A program made the position numbers and the translations under genes. The notes beneath the pieces are model-generated. The model did not search any database, was not told the DNA's origin, and saw nothing but the letters and a program-made list of their open reading frames with translations. Positions 1 through 10,479 of a stretch of 64,000 nucleotides of DNA are shown here, piece after piece (position 1 is the stretch's first letter; every line of letters begins with the position of its first letter). Source of the DNA: Pegea sp. RAD2-039 (Eukaryota > Chordata > Thaliacea > Salpida > Salpidae); assembly GCA_034620365.1 (NCBI GenBank), contig JAQGEQ010000071.1:5084001-5148000 (forward strand), given 5' to 3'.

Positions 1-173
1 CTCATAGAAAAAATAGCTTGTCACATCTACCGTAAAAAACGTTTATATTCAGATATCCTTATTAAAAATACTTCAAATCTTACATATGTGAAACATTTTA
101 GCTTTATAAGCAATAACAACAAAACAGTTTTAAATACTGATTTAAAAAAGTGATAATACTCAAAACTAATTAC

Positions 174-3074
174 AGTAGCAGCCTCTATATGAGGTAAGTT
201 GGAATGGAAAGCGGTTTTGTTCACTTTTATTATCATATCTCCTTGTTTTAATCCAGCTGTATCAGCAATAGAACCGGCTTCCACATGAGATATAAAAATT
301 CCTAAAAATACCAAATAAAGACCAAGAAGTAGATAAAATATTAATTATGAATTTTTTGATGTTAAAAAACTAGAATTTTATTTATGAAGCCTTTTTTAGT
401 GGAAACATTTAATTTGAAAATATTTTAACCACAAAAATATTAGATTTCAATTAGGGAAAGTTTTTATGTAATTAGAAGTACTTACCTGTACCCAGTTCCT
501 TCCCGCCACCGATTATAAAACCGAGATCATTTTCTCTGATATCTTCTCTTACAAGATGAATTGTTGCGATGTTGTCACGCGACGTTGAACTCATTTCTAA
601 AGAGCTCATCGGACTTCTAAAAGATAAAAGATGTTTTGTTAAGAATTTGTTCAGTTATTGAACTTTAAAAATAAAAGTAGAACTTTGGTTTCATTTTAGT
701 TAAAGTAAAATTGAAGATATATTTAATAGGAAATCTCTAAAGTTCCTTAAATCTTTTATTAGATTAAAAAAATCAAAACTTTTAGGATTATGAGATATTT
801 TTTGGTTAAATTAAGTTCTTTAGTTACACAGAGGTTATTTTGTTCAACGTAAATGAAGTTTAATAAAGCAAAAAAATATTAAGCAATTGGTTCATACATT
901 TAAATTTTACACATTTTTCTAAACCACCTGGTATCAATGTTAGGCTTTTTTTTATTTTCTGTTGGACGTCTGTTCGCCTTTGAAGATTTCTTATCATTCA
1001 AAACTGCATTAACTTTTTTGCGTAAAGTCGACCCAAACTTTGTGGGTACGCGTTTTATTTTTTCCTCATTTGTTTGTTGGCTTTCACTAAACCAAAAATA
1101 CATTTTTAGTCCGAATATAGCTTAAAGTTACAATTAAGATAAGCAGATAATATAAAAATTGTTTGAAAGTAATGATGATGAATATTTTCAGCAGATGTCT
1201 TGCTATAAAGATAAACCCAAATGAATAAACGACCATTTTTACGTTTAGTTATAACAAATTATTACTAAAAGCACTAATAAGTAATGTAATAAAAAAAAAT
1301 ATAAAAGTTTAATAGTAAAAAAACTGATATATATTTTAAACTTAAATTATTTGTAGCACGATTTACATTTGTTGCTTACATGAACTGTTATTAAGTTTTT
1401 GATGCAAATGATTAATCTATTGAGTATTAAAAGCTAAAAATTCTCCATTCTCCAAAAATAACATAATTTAAACTAAATTAATGAAAGCTATACGAGATAA
1501 TACTTATTATATGATGAAAATATCAGTATAATATAGAAAATATCTGTTTAAAAAATAACACAATAGAAAGTACCATCATTAAAGTCAGCTAATTTGCAAT
1601 ACTAAAAACAGGCAATTTTTAAGCACTCTCGACTATAAATCACAAGGTTTGTTTAAAAGGTTTTGTGGGTAAAAACTCAGATGAATTCAAACACATATTT
1701 TTAAAAACTATTTGTAGTATGTGTGATTTAAAATATAAACATTGATCGGTGAAAATAAGATCAATATAAATGAATCAAAAAGTTGATACTTTTACATTTC
1801 ATTTCGTGAGAAACTAAATAAAAGTTTTTAAGACACAATTTGTAAAAGTAAAGACTCAGATCAAAATTCCAGTGAATATGACTAACTATAAATCAGAAAG
1901 ACTAGAAGATCGGGAGATTTGATGACTCTTATTCTTTACTCTTTCAATACTACGACAAAGCATTGAACCATCGCTATTTCGAAGTTCTGGAGAAGACCTA
2001 AACATCAACAGTTACACAAATCAATTGTGGCTAAGCAGGGTGGACTACTTACTCATAACTAGAGTTCCTCAATGTCTTCTTGTAAGTGTGAGGAGCCATT
2101 TGCTTTAAAAGTTCTTCATCACAAGTGAATTGATCAAAAGCTGCTCTGTCAGAGGCAGGAATAACCTTAAAACACCACAAAGTCATATTGACACGTTTAA
2201 CAGATTAAGGTGAACATTATGAATTGCTTATTATCGCTACAAACCAGTTTTAGTAGAGGGGTAAGTATAAACCGTTTTGTTGGATCACAAGCTGCTTTTA
2301 AGGCTTGAGCCAAGTAGTAAACATTTCTGTTCAAGCGATAGTTGTGAAGAATCTCTGAGATTACTTCTTGTTCATCTTTTGGAAATGTCTTCAAGAAAGC
2401 CTGAAGTAGATTGAATATTATTTTATGTTTTGAGTTATTTGGTAAGAGATAATTGCAAACAAATAAAAGTTATTCTATTAAATATTTATAACTAAATTTT
2501 TTTTAATCACTTTGCGTTTTTACTGAAAAAATTATAAAGACTTAAAACTAATATGAAAAGAAAGTTGTAATAAAGTTTTAATAAGTTTCACAAAAATAAA
2601 ATATAATTCTTAGAATTTTACAAGACTTTAAATTTCTATCAACTTAATTTATTTATTTCGGTTTATTTATTTTCTGGAAACTAGAGTCCCCGTTTGCCAG
2701 TCACTAACTAAGTAACTGAGGCTCGTACGGTTGCATAAGTACAATGATGGAAGTAAAAAGCTCATCACGAGTATTTACTTTCAGCCAAGAAAGGTAAAAG
2801 ATGGAAAATAACATTAGACAGTTAGGTACATTATAGGAAAAATTATAAGAATTAAAATTTAGTTATGCATCAAAACTTTGCGCTTTATCAAGTTTATCTA
2901 TAATTAAATTACTATTTCATAATTTTCAACAAAATATTGACTTCTTAAACTTTCTTCAACAGTTACCTTAAACTTTAGAACATTTTTTTGAGCTCTGTGA
3001 CTTGAAAATTGTGATGAGTCACGTGATGAACCGTTAAACTCATTCAATTTGCGAGATATGCTATATGATGCCAT
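174..3074 (-). CDS. Harmonin/whirlin/PDZD7-like HHD-PDZ scaffold protein, 5' part of gene
   Basis: I assembled seven exons by hand on the minus strand: 3074-2967 (start ATG), 2400-2245, 2165-2053, 1997-about 1940, 1086-928, 616-486 and 301-about 174. Most borders have good GT..AG sites and matching phases. Only the exon 4 to exon 5 junction fails to match, so a small exon between 1105 and 1935 may be missing. After about 36 Ser-rich residues comes a harmonin-homology domain (FPKDEQEVISEILHNYRLNR onward, through IPASDRAAFDQFT), then a basic linker (KKVNAVLNDKKSSKANRR), then a PDZ domain with carboxylate-binding loop LGFIIGGG, GIFISHVEAGS and GLKQGDMIIKVN. The HHD-then-PDZ order is that of harmonin, whirlin and PDZD7, which are scaffolds of stereocilia, Usher-type complexes and sensory or epithelial projections. 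The rest of PDZ1 and any later PDZ domains lie beyond base 1. I cannot tell which of the three it is; the HHD and PDZ look closest to whirlin/harmonin. Confidence 0.82.
2640..2780. other. G+C-richer block inside intron 1 of the HHD-PDZ gene
   Basis: The first intron (2401-2966) is A+T-rich except for about 2680-2770, which has much more G+C than its surroundings. No open frame or known motif was recognised there. It may be an intronic regulatory element; this is inference from composition only. Confidence 0.2.
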
Positions 3075-4956
3075 TTGAAGTGATAATTGATCAATAGCTA
3101 ATAATTGAACAAATATCTTCTTACAAAATATCAGCTTTTCGATATATCGCTAGTAGTAAATAAATTGAACAAAAAATGTGTTTAAAATCATTCAAAAATG
3201 CAAGAATCTATTTCAAATAAAAAAAAGTTTAATAATAGTTGTTTAGGAAATCTGTAATTTAATTTTAATCGGAAATACGTTGTAATAAAGACTTGTAGAA
3301 AAAAACTAAACACTTTTATTTCAAGTTGTGAGTTACACACAGTTAAAGTATATGAATAATGAATAATTTTCACAACTATACAAAAATAATGAAACAGAAA
3401 GTAAAGACAGAAAGTCAGAAATAATTTCTGAAAATTTCACAAGTTTATAAGTTTGAAGAAATCGTCGAACAGACTTTTTCCAGACTTCAATTTTAAGTTT
3501 TATTTAAGTTTAAATAGAAATTAGTTAAAATATTTTGCATCTAACCTAAAGTATTGCCAAAATAACCATTACTTTATTTGATTTTACATCGTTTGAAGTA
3601 GTCTAGTAATATATCAATTTTCTTTTAAGATTAATTTATTAGATTACAAGTTTATCTGACTCGAAAAAAAATCTCAAAACTGAAAAAAAAAATTTTTTAA
3701 TAAAAATGATGTTGGTAACCCTACGAATTGACCTACATATAAACTTGAAAGACCCTTCTAGTTTTTTTTTCTGATATAATCACAAAAAAAATATGAGGTT
3801 GCCACCAAGCTTTCTAGTGAACAATAATTGGATACTACAAGTAGCTTGAAAAAGTTGAAATAGGGGATTCACCAAGGCTGAATCAAAAGTGTTTTACCTT
3901 TTAAACCTATAAAATGTATCAATTAAAGTTGAAATTATCATTAAATAAAAATTGATATTTCTTGCAGAGCTCAAATTTGCCTTTATTTATATACTGATTT
4001 GTTATTGATAAGATAATTAGTTAAGAAAGTTTGGTTTGGTTTATTTATTTGATAGTTTTTAGTAGTTAATAGTTTTCATCATACTCACTGCAAACAAAAA
4101 TCTTAGCATTTTAATAAGCTGCTGATTTCTTAATACGAGATCAAAAACATTTTCAAATAAAATCTATAAAACATTTCGAACTTTTATTTCATTAGAACGC
4201 TCAAAATACTTTCGATTTTCCAATAGAGCCAAATTAAAATATCAATTTGATCTTATCTTTGTAGTTAGATATTTTTTTAAATTATCTTTAAGGAACTATT
4301 TCTTCATCAAAAATGATGAAATGTTGATTGTGCATCATTTGATTTTTCAACCAGTAGTATTAGTGCACACATGCTGACAGTTTTAAAAAAGTTTTGCAAA
4401 ACAAATCTTGCTTAAAATCTTTGGAAAACTATATAGAAAGATTTATTAACTGTTTTAATAAGCTCTAAATTTAATTTTTAGTTTTAATTTCTTAAACTAC
4501 ATATTTGATCCCTTTTGAAAGATAAACGGATTCTTGTCTTAGAGTAGTTTCTATTTCTAGTTAGCTTCTTTAAATTATTTTCTTTATATGAATCTAGTCC
4601 TAGATGTAGGCGTAAGGCTCAAGCAGATTGTATCAAACTGAAGTGTTTACAAATAGACTTAATTAGAAATTGATATTTGTTAATTGGTGTTTACATACTA
4701 CTTTCTGATGTTTAGTCTGAAATATCACCTTTTAGTGAAATATGTAGAAATATCAGCATAAAATAATCTAATAAGAAATCAAAACCTAAATACGAATATT
4801 AGGATAAAATAATCACAAATTATTAACTTCGAATTTTTTAATGTTAAAAAGTATAAAAAAAATCGAATACAAACAACAGCAGTGGTAAATCATAAACAAC
4901 AGCAGTGATACGTATTTAAATAAAACATGTAATGTTCCTCGATAATTGTTTATGCA
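3075..4956. other. A+T-rich intergenic stretch with a short tandem repeat
   Basis: This holds the promoter side of the HHD-PDZ gene and the 3' flank of the SRBD1-like gene. No coding exon was recognised. It contains two copies of the 14-mer AAACAACAGCAGTG at 4871-4884 and 4894-4907, a 23-bp period, just downstream of the SRBD1-like poly(A) signal. Confidence 0.5.
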
Positions 4957-4962
4957 TTTATT
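4957..4962 (-). promoter_or_regulatory. Poly(A) signal of the SRBD1-like gene
   Basis: AATAAA is read on the minus strand about 38 bp past the stop codon of the SRBD1-like gene. A short 3' UTR of this kind is common in compact transcripts. No other canonical hexamer lies closer to the stop. Confidence 0.6.
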
Positions 4963-4999
4963 AAACAAATTTGAACGAAATGACAGAATAGTAGTCGAA

Positions 5000-7333
5000 T
5001 CAAAGCCTAATAGACTTAATGTTAGCTTCTACTAATCCTAAACTGATTCTTTTTCGCTCATATTCGATTTTCATCACTTCAACAATGATCACATCATTTG
5101 GTCCAATGTCGTCTTTCAACGAACTCCATTTACCTTTTGTGTTTTTCATATGCATCAAACCTTCAACCCCAACTCCAATATCTAAAAAGACACCAAATCC
5201 AGTAACATTAGTAACTCGTCCTCTTAGTTGCATCCGTTTTCGTAAATCTTTTATATTCACAACATCTCTACGATACAGCCGCATACGGAAGTCGACAGTT
5301 TCACGAATATCGATATAACCTTTTGGTTGAGTCAGTCCCTCGTATATGAAGCTCATGGTCGGTAATCCGATACCCAGTGTATCAGCAAACTCTTGTAGTC
5401 TTCCTCTTCCAACGTTTTCCTTTAAGGTTTTAATGAAACTTGATGAGGAGAGATTATCTAATGAAAGTTCGTTCATTTTGAGGAACTTTTCAGTAGCTGC
5501 ATACGTTTCTGGGTGAATCCAAGTCCTATCTAGTGGATTCACATTCAATTTGTTCGAATATTTTGCTTTCTTTACTTTAACATCATGATTGTTTTCAGGA
5601 CCTCTCTTTCGGTTACCCTTCATCACATTTTCTTTGCTTTTAATCCTTTCCTCATCCGGTTGTGATATCCTTAAGAAGCCAACACACTGTTCAAAAGTCT
5701 TCTCACCAACTCCAGGTACAGATTTCAACTGCATCCGGTTAATAAAGGGTCCCTTCTTATTTCGGTACTCAATGATGTTTTTTACTTGATTCGATTTTAA
5801 ACCAGCGATTCGATAAAGTAGATGGGGACTAGCAGAGTTTAGATCCACCCCGACACACGTGACACAATCCTCAACAACTCCACTCAGCTTTTTATTCAAC
5901 TTTGAGTTTGAAACGTCATGTTGATACTGTCCAATACCTAGATGTTTCGGTTGAATTTTGATGAGCTCAGATAAAGGGTCAAGTAATCGACGACCAATTG
6001 AGATAGCACTGATTAAATTGCAGTCCAAATCAGGAAACTCTTCCTTTGCAGTGTCTGCCACACTGTAGCAAGATGCTCCGTTCTCGCTCACTATGCAAAA
6101 CTTCAGATCTTTGTTGTCAGTTTCCCGAATGAAATTTGCAAAGAAAATCTCTGTTTCTCGACAAGCTGTTCCATTTCCAATTGCAATGATTTCAAAAGAG
6201 CACTTTTTGTAAAGATCTTTAATCTTCTTCAGTGCTTCGTCTGGCCTTCTTAAGTAAAACACTTCAGTTGCTTGTAATTGACCATTACTAGATAGGACTG
6301 CACATTTGCAACCATGGCTAAATCCCGGGTCAACCCCCAATACTGTTTTGTCTTTTACTGGAGGTGTAAGCAAAAGTTTTTTTAGATTTTTAGAAAACAA
6401 TTGAACTGAATCTTCAAGAGCTTTTTTAGTGAGGTCTGATCTTACTTGGCGGATTAGTCGACGTTTAATCAGTCGATTAAAACTGTCATCAATACTCTCA
6501 TGAATCAATACCACAATATCCTTTATATGGTGTCCTGATGCATAATGCTTCTTCATTAATTTTCTAAAATCATTTTCAGTTTTCGCAGCGATAACTATTC
6601 GAACTGAAAGTTCTTTTTGTGTCTCCCCTCTATTAATAGCCAACACCTGGTGAGGTTGAATTTTATTGACAAAAAATTTCCCATCATAATAATCCTGATA
6701 CTTTTGTTGACCAGAAGCAGCATCTTTCAACTTTACGGACTTTTTTGTGAATATTGTAAAATCATTCGGTGAAAAATATAGTTGAAGTTTCTTTATAGTG
6801 AAACTATCTTTAGAAAAGTGATCTGCAAGAAGATGTTTCAATCCTGTTTCGATATCACTTATGGTTTGTAAACCTTTAATTTCCTTGTTGATCATTTGTG
6901 CCATATTTAGGGGTGTATTTGGTTTGATGATCAGTTTTTTAGCCATACTTTCAAGACCCAGGTCTATGGCTCGCTGAGCTAATGAACGTTTTGCAAGACC
7001 TTTGAAAGGTTCATAAATAGCATCAATTTCTTCAATCGTTTTTGCACTATTCATCAAATTTTCAACTGTTTTATCAAGTTTTCCCTGCTTTCTGATTTGT
7101 TTTAAAGATGAAGCAGCTCTCTGTTGAACTTTTCTTAAATCATTAAGAAGATTTTGAAATTGTCTCAGCTTGTCAGCATCCATGCAATTGGTACTTTCTC
7201 TACGATATCTTGTAATAAATGGAATAGTAAACTCTTCTACATCTAGCATATCTTGAATGGCTTGAGCAGTTTCAAGAGGTATATTCATTCGTCGACTGAT
7301 TTCTTCAACCACTGTCCAACTTTGTTTTGACAT
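5000..7333 (-). CDS. SRBD1: SRBD1/Tex-like S1 RNA-binding protein
   Basis: This is one uninterrupted 777-residue frame. The order of domains is that of bacterial Tex and animal SRBD1. A helical Tex-type N-terminal part comes first (residues about 1-190, with IPFITRYRRE, the family signature near the start). The YqgF/RNase H-like domain starts near residue 330 (VLGVDPGFSHGCKCAVLSS). Helix-hairpin-helix repeats lie near 505-560 (LYRIAGLKSNQVKNIIEYR; SVPGVGEKTFEQCVGFL). A C-terminal S1 domain follows from about 700 (LRGRVTNVTGFGVFLDIGVG, ending KRISLGLVE). Tex-family proteins bind nucleic acid; the animal role is poorly known. Human SRBD1 is longer (about 995 residues) because of an N-terminal extension absent here. 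The frame stays open upstream of the ATG to about 7395 and a pyrimidine tract sits there, so an upstream exon with extra N-terminal residues is possible. It has no introns, unlike the neighbouring HHD-PDZ gene. Confidence 0.93.
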   Translation of the reverse strand: MSKQSWTVVEEISRRMNIPLETAQAIQDMLDVEEFTIPFITRYRRESTNCMDADKLRQFQNLLNDLRKVQQRAASSLKQIRKQGKLDKTVENLMNSAKTIEEIDAIYEPFKGLAKRSLAQRAIDLGLESMAKKLIIKPNTPLNMAQMINKEIKGLQTISDIETGLKHLLADHFSKDSFTIKKLQLYFSPNDFTIFTKKSVKLKDAASGQQKYQDYYDGKFFVNKIQPHQVLAINRGETQKELSVRIVIAAKTENDFRKLMKKHYASGHHIKDIVVLIHESIDDSFNRLIKRRLIRQVRSDLTKKALEDSVQLFSKNLKKLLLTPPVKDKTVLGVDPGFSHGCKCAVLSSNGQLQATEVFYLRRPDEALKKIKDLYKKCSFEIIAIGNGTACRETEIFFANFIRETDNKDLKFCIVSENGASCYSVADTAKEEFPDLDCNLISAISIGRRLLDPLSELIKIQPKHLGIGQYQHDVSNSKLNKKLSGVVEDCVTCVGVDLNSASPHLLYRIAGLKSNQVKNIIEYRNKKGPFINRMQLKSVPGVGEKTFEQCVGFLRISQPDEERIKSKENVMKGNRKRGPENNHDVKVKKAKYSNKLNVNPLDRTWIHPETYAATEKFLKMNELSLDNLSSSSFIKTLKENVGRGRLQEFADTLGIGLPTMSFIYEGLTQPKGYIDIRETVDFRMRLYRRDVVNIKDLRKRMQLRGRVTNVTGFGVFLDIGVGVEGLMHMKNTKGKWSSLKDDIGPNDVIIVEVMKIEYERKRISLGLVEANIKSIRL

Positions 7334-7372
7334 TATGATTACTGATAACTCAGAAAAGACAAAAAAAATATC
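7334..7372 (-). other. Possible 3' splice site just before the SRBD1-like start
   Basis: On the minus strand a run of pyrimidines (TTTTTTTTGTCTTTTCTGAG) is followed by TTATCAG, 9 bases before the ATG. The coding frame is open through it. This fits an acceptor of a 5' intron whose upstream exon could be untranslated or could encode the N-terminal extension found in vertebrate SRBD1. No upstream exon was identified. Confidence 0.3.
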
Positions 7373-7399
7373 AAATTCTTGTACAATTCAAAAAAATAT

Positions 7400-8213
7400 T
7401 AAAATCTGTGAACTAAATTGAGTCTTCAAATTTGCAAAATAGAAGAAAAAATATCATAAATAAGCAAATAAAAGAATTGATAAATCAAAACAAGTCATCT
7501 CTATTTAAAATAAATAACCATCAAATTAAAGACAAACTTAACTAGTGAAAATTACACTTCAATGTTATAAAAAAAGATTTAAAAGTGATATAAGAATCTT
7601 ATATAATTATTATAAGTTGTCTGCATTTAATTAAAAAAAATATTGTTATTATAAATAACTCTCATACATTTCATACTTTACTGACAAGGCTAACTCATAT
7701 ACATTTAGCAAAAATTGTTCTTATTATAAATGAATCTTATTTAGTAAATAAAAATATTACTTAGTCTAAATAAAAATTTTATTTAAAACAAATTTATTTC
7801 AAAAGTAAAAGCAATACAAACAAAAAACTTTTGATGATCTCAACCATTTTCAGTAAGTATTATAGTTCTTCAATAATATCCTTAAAAGCTCAAACAATTT
7901 ATGAAAGAACAGCTTTTGTGATAAATTATAAGACTTCACAATATAAAGGCTACTTTATTAACTTAATCAACATTTTCAAGAAAGAATATTTTTCATATTT
8001 AAATATACAAGTTGCTGTTAAATGCATCAAAATTATATAAATTTATATACAATAAAAATAAATAAACCATTTTATTAAAAAAATTTTCACCTGGGTTTTA
8101 TCAAGTCAAACTTTAATTTTTTTCTATTTTAAAAACAGTAATTAATGAAAACAACAAGCTGAAATGAACTGTAGTTTTAGAAAATATAACACCTTAACAA
8201 AAAATGAAACAAT
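7400..8213. other. A+T-rich intergenic stretch
   Basis: This is upstream of the SRBD1-like gene and should hold its promoter. Nothing beyond simple A+T-rich sequence was recognised; short open frames here are what low-complexity DNA gives by chance. Confidence 0.5.
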
Positions 8214-8420
8214 TGGTGTCCTGCTTGGTGGCGAAGCGGTTACTACACCTAGCTACAAGGTACATCTAGCTAGGAAGTACCGGGTTCGACCCCAGGTGGA
8301 GGCATATAAAACTCCTGAGAAAAACTATAAAAAACTCCTGAGAATGTGTGTTAGTGAGATGTGCTCTTTAGGCACCCTCCTTCGCATTTATATATATAAA
8401 AAAAAAAAAAAAAAAAAAAA
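8214..8420 (+). mobile_element. tRNA-derived SINE with A-tail
   Basis: This is a G+C-rich block in A+T-rich DNA. It has RNA polymerase III internal promoter boxes: box A TGGCGAAGCGG at 8229-8239 and box B GGTTCGACCCC at 8283-8293, an exact match to GGTTCGANNCC. The spacing between them is right for a tRNA with a long variable arm (Ser/Leu type). After the tRNA-like head come an unrelated body of about 90 bp with a short repeat (AAAACTCCTGAGAA, partly duplicated) and a tail of TATATATA plus about 24 A. It cannot be a normal tRNA gene because the acceptor stem does not pair and it continues into a body and tail. Near-perfect boxes and a long pure A-run suggest a recent insertion. The boundaries are estimates: no clear target-site duplication was confirmed. 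Confidence 0.85.
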
Positions 8421-9523
8421 TGAACCATCAGACAAGAAAATATATACTAAACACAGAATTCACTTTTTACATTATTTAATTTACACAGACAAAGACGGAT
8501 TATAAATGTGTACTGTATGATCTATTCAATTTAAAAGCGCTTTTGTAAACATGCTGTATTGAGATATTTTGGCCGCTTATAAGTTTTAGAATTTACTTGA
8601 TTGTAACTTAGTTTTGTATTATAAAAATTTTCCTTTTATGCTGATTATTATCCGAAACTAAAAATATCTAAGTACGTCCTTAGTTATACAAACCATATAA
8701 ATACATTTTATTATATTTTTTATGATCTAACCCTAAACTTTGGATTGTATTCTAACAGTTATCACCAACTAGTTGTTTTTTGGTTGCAATAAAAATCAAT
8801 AGAATATCTTGATAAAAGTAAAGAAATACATTTAAACAGGATTGATAACTGATAGTTAGCTTTTTAAGGTACAGCATCAAAATTTTAAATTCACAGGTTT
8901 ATGACAAAAAATCAAAAGTGAAAAAATACAGCAATGTTAATCGTAATGAAATAATTATACTAGCAATATGTCAGAATCTCATACAAAGGCATCTTAATGT
9001 AGTGTCTGATTATGACTGCTGAAATTTCTGTCAAAGTGAGATAATTTTCTGCAAGATGCAGTTTACAAAATTTGTTTAAGTTGTTTGTTGATCAGCTATA
9101 ATATGGAATCTTTATTTTCATCATTTTAATAAAAAAATTGGTTCAAATCTGTATCTTCATCTTGTAACCTTTCGCTTCGAAATTAGGATAATTACCCTTG
9201 GCAAGAAGCAGTCCAACAGGTTTTCATTTCTTATCTTATATCAATATCTGACTGCGTACTATTCTAACTAAATATGATCTTAAACTAATGATTTCTAAGT
9301 TTAAAGAGAATTCATTTTAACTTTATAATAATTGAACTCATTCAGCACAATGGACCTTTTGTATCTTAAAAGGTTTGCTGAGTCATTAAATTAATAGAAA
9401 TAGAACGCATCTAAAAGCCAACTTTTTCTTTGCAAGAATTAATTGAATGTTTTTAATCATGAATACCAAAATAATGACCTTTATTAATAATGTCTTTCTT
9501 CCTGTGAACAAACTTCTAGTTAG
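8421..9523. other. A+T-rich intergenic stretch
   Basis: No gene, RNA or repeat was recognised between the SINE and the exon-like block at 9524. Confidence 0.5.
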
Positions 9524-9585
9524 GATCAGATAATCTTTTGAGACAACTAGGAAAGACAAATTATTTACAAATTTTGAAGAAGCTG
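9524..9585 (+). other. Possible isolated exon on the plus strand
   Basis: An acceptor-like TTCTAGTTAG precedes, and a strong donor CTG|GTAAGT follows at 9586. The 62-nt block is open in the frame SDNLLRQLGKTNYLQILKKL, entering in phase 1 and leaving in phase 0. The peptide has protein-like composition, but no partner exon or family was recognised. It lies in the gap between two minus-strand genes. It may be chance or a relic. Confidence 0.2.
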
Positions 9586-10309
9586 GTAAGTTCGGTTGTT
9601 AGAATTACGTTTTATGAATTGCATTACTGTGTCGTTAGTTGTAACTTTTTAGCATTAAGTCAAAGTTTTTAGGAATAATATTTTTTTGCAAACAAAACGA
9701 TGACTTGGTTAATAATTCAGCGATAAAAAATATGGTTTCACCTTGAGACTTAAATGATTAAAAAAACTGTGGAAACTATTTTCATTTTTCAAAATCTGAC
9801 AAAACTGAATGTAGTTATTTAATTGAGAACTTGTACTACTCAGAAAATACTGCAGCACTTAGCAAGACAAGATTATTATTAATCATTATCCTTATAATCA
9901 TTATTAGTTAAATCTATCAATTTTAGGTTGTTTATCTAAGCTTGATAAGACAAAAGCAGGTGATTAAAAGCAGCAAACTGTATTAATAGTTTTAATTTAA
10001 AATAGAATAATATAATTATACAAAACTCAAGTTAAGGTGTATGGATTGAGAAAATATATTTTCCTAAATACTCAAGCTGATTAAATCTTACTAGAAAACA
10101 TTTCGATAAACAAGGGATACATTGCATTGAAATAAAGATTTTCAATAAAATATTTCGATTGTTATAGTAAGCTGTCAAAGCAAGTTTTTGAACCACTAAC
10201 GTGATAAGTTTAATCTTAAAACTGTTGAGTACTAAAGCGAGCTGACATCAGGATAAAACTATTTCCAATGTCTTCTAAGATATAAAAAGTAAAGATTTTG
10301 TTTGTAAAT
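9586..10309. other. A+T-rich intergenic stretch
   Basis: This is the 3' flank of the LRPPRC-like gene. Nothing was recognised. Confidence 0.5.
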
Positions 10310-10315
10310 TTTATT
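10310..10315 (-). promoter_or_regulatory. Candidate poly(A) signal of the LRPPRC-like gene
   Basis: AATAAA on the minus strand, about 165 bp past the stop codon. It is the nearest canonical hexamer seen. A variant signal closer to the stop could be used instead. Confidence 0.4.
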
Positions 10316-10479
10316 GTGAAGTTTAATTTTGTTAATATTTAGATGAAAAAGATAGAAAACCAGAATTTTAAATTATTTTAAATAAAAATATCTAGGATAA
10401 TTGCAGCCACTCAATATTCAGCCGCATCAAATAAAAGAAGATACGAGTTGTCCTAAAATTTTCAAATTCTTTTTAAACC

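Noticed and set aside
8214-8300. tRNA gene
   Set aside because: Box A and box B are present, but the acceptor stem does not pair and the unit continues into a body with an A-tail, so it is a SINE.
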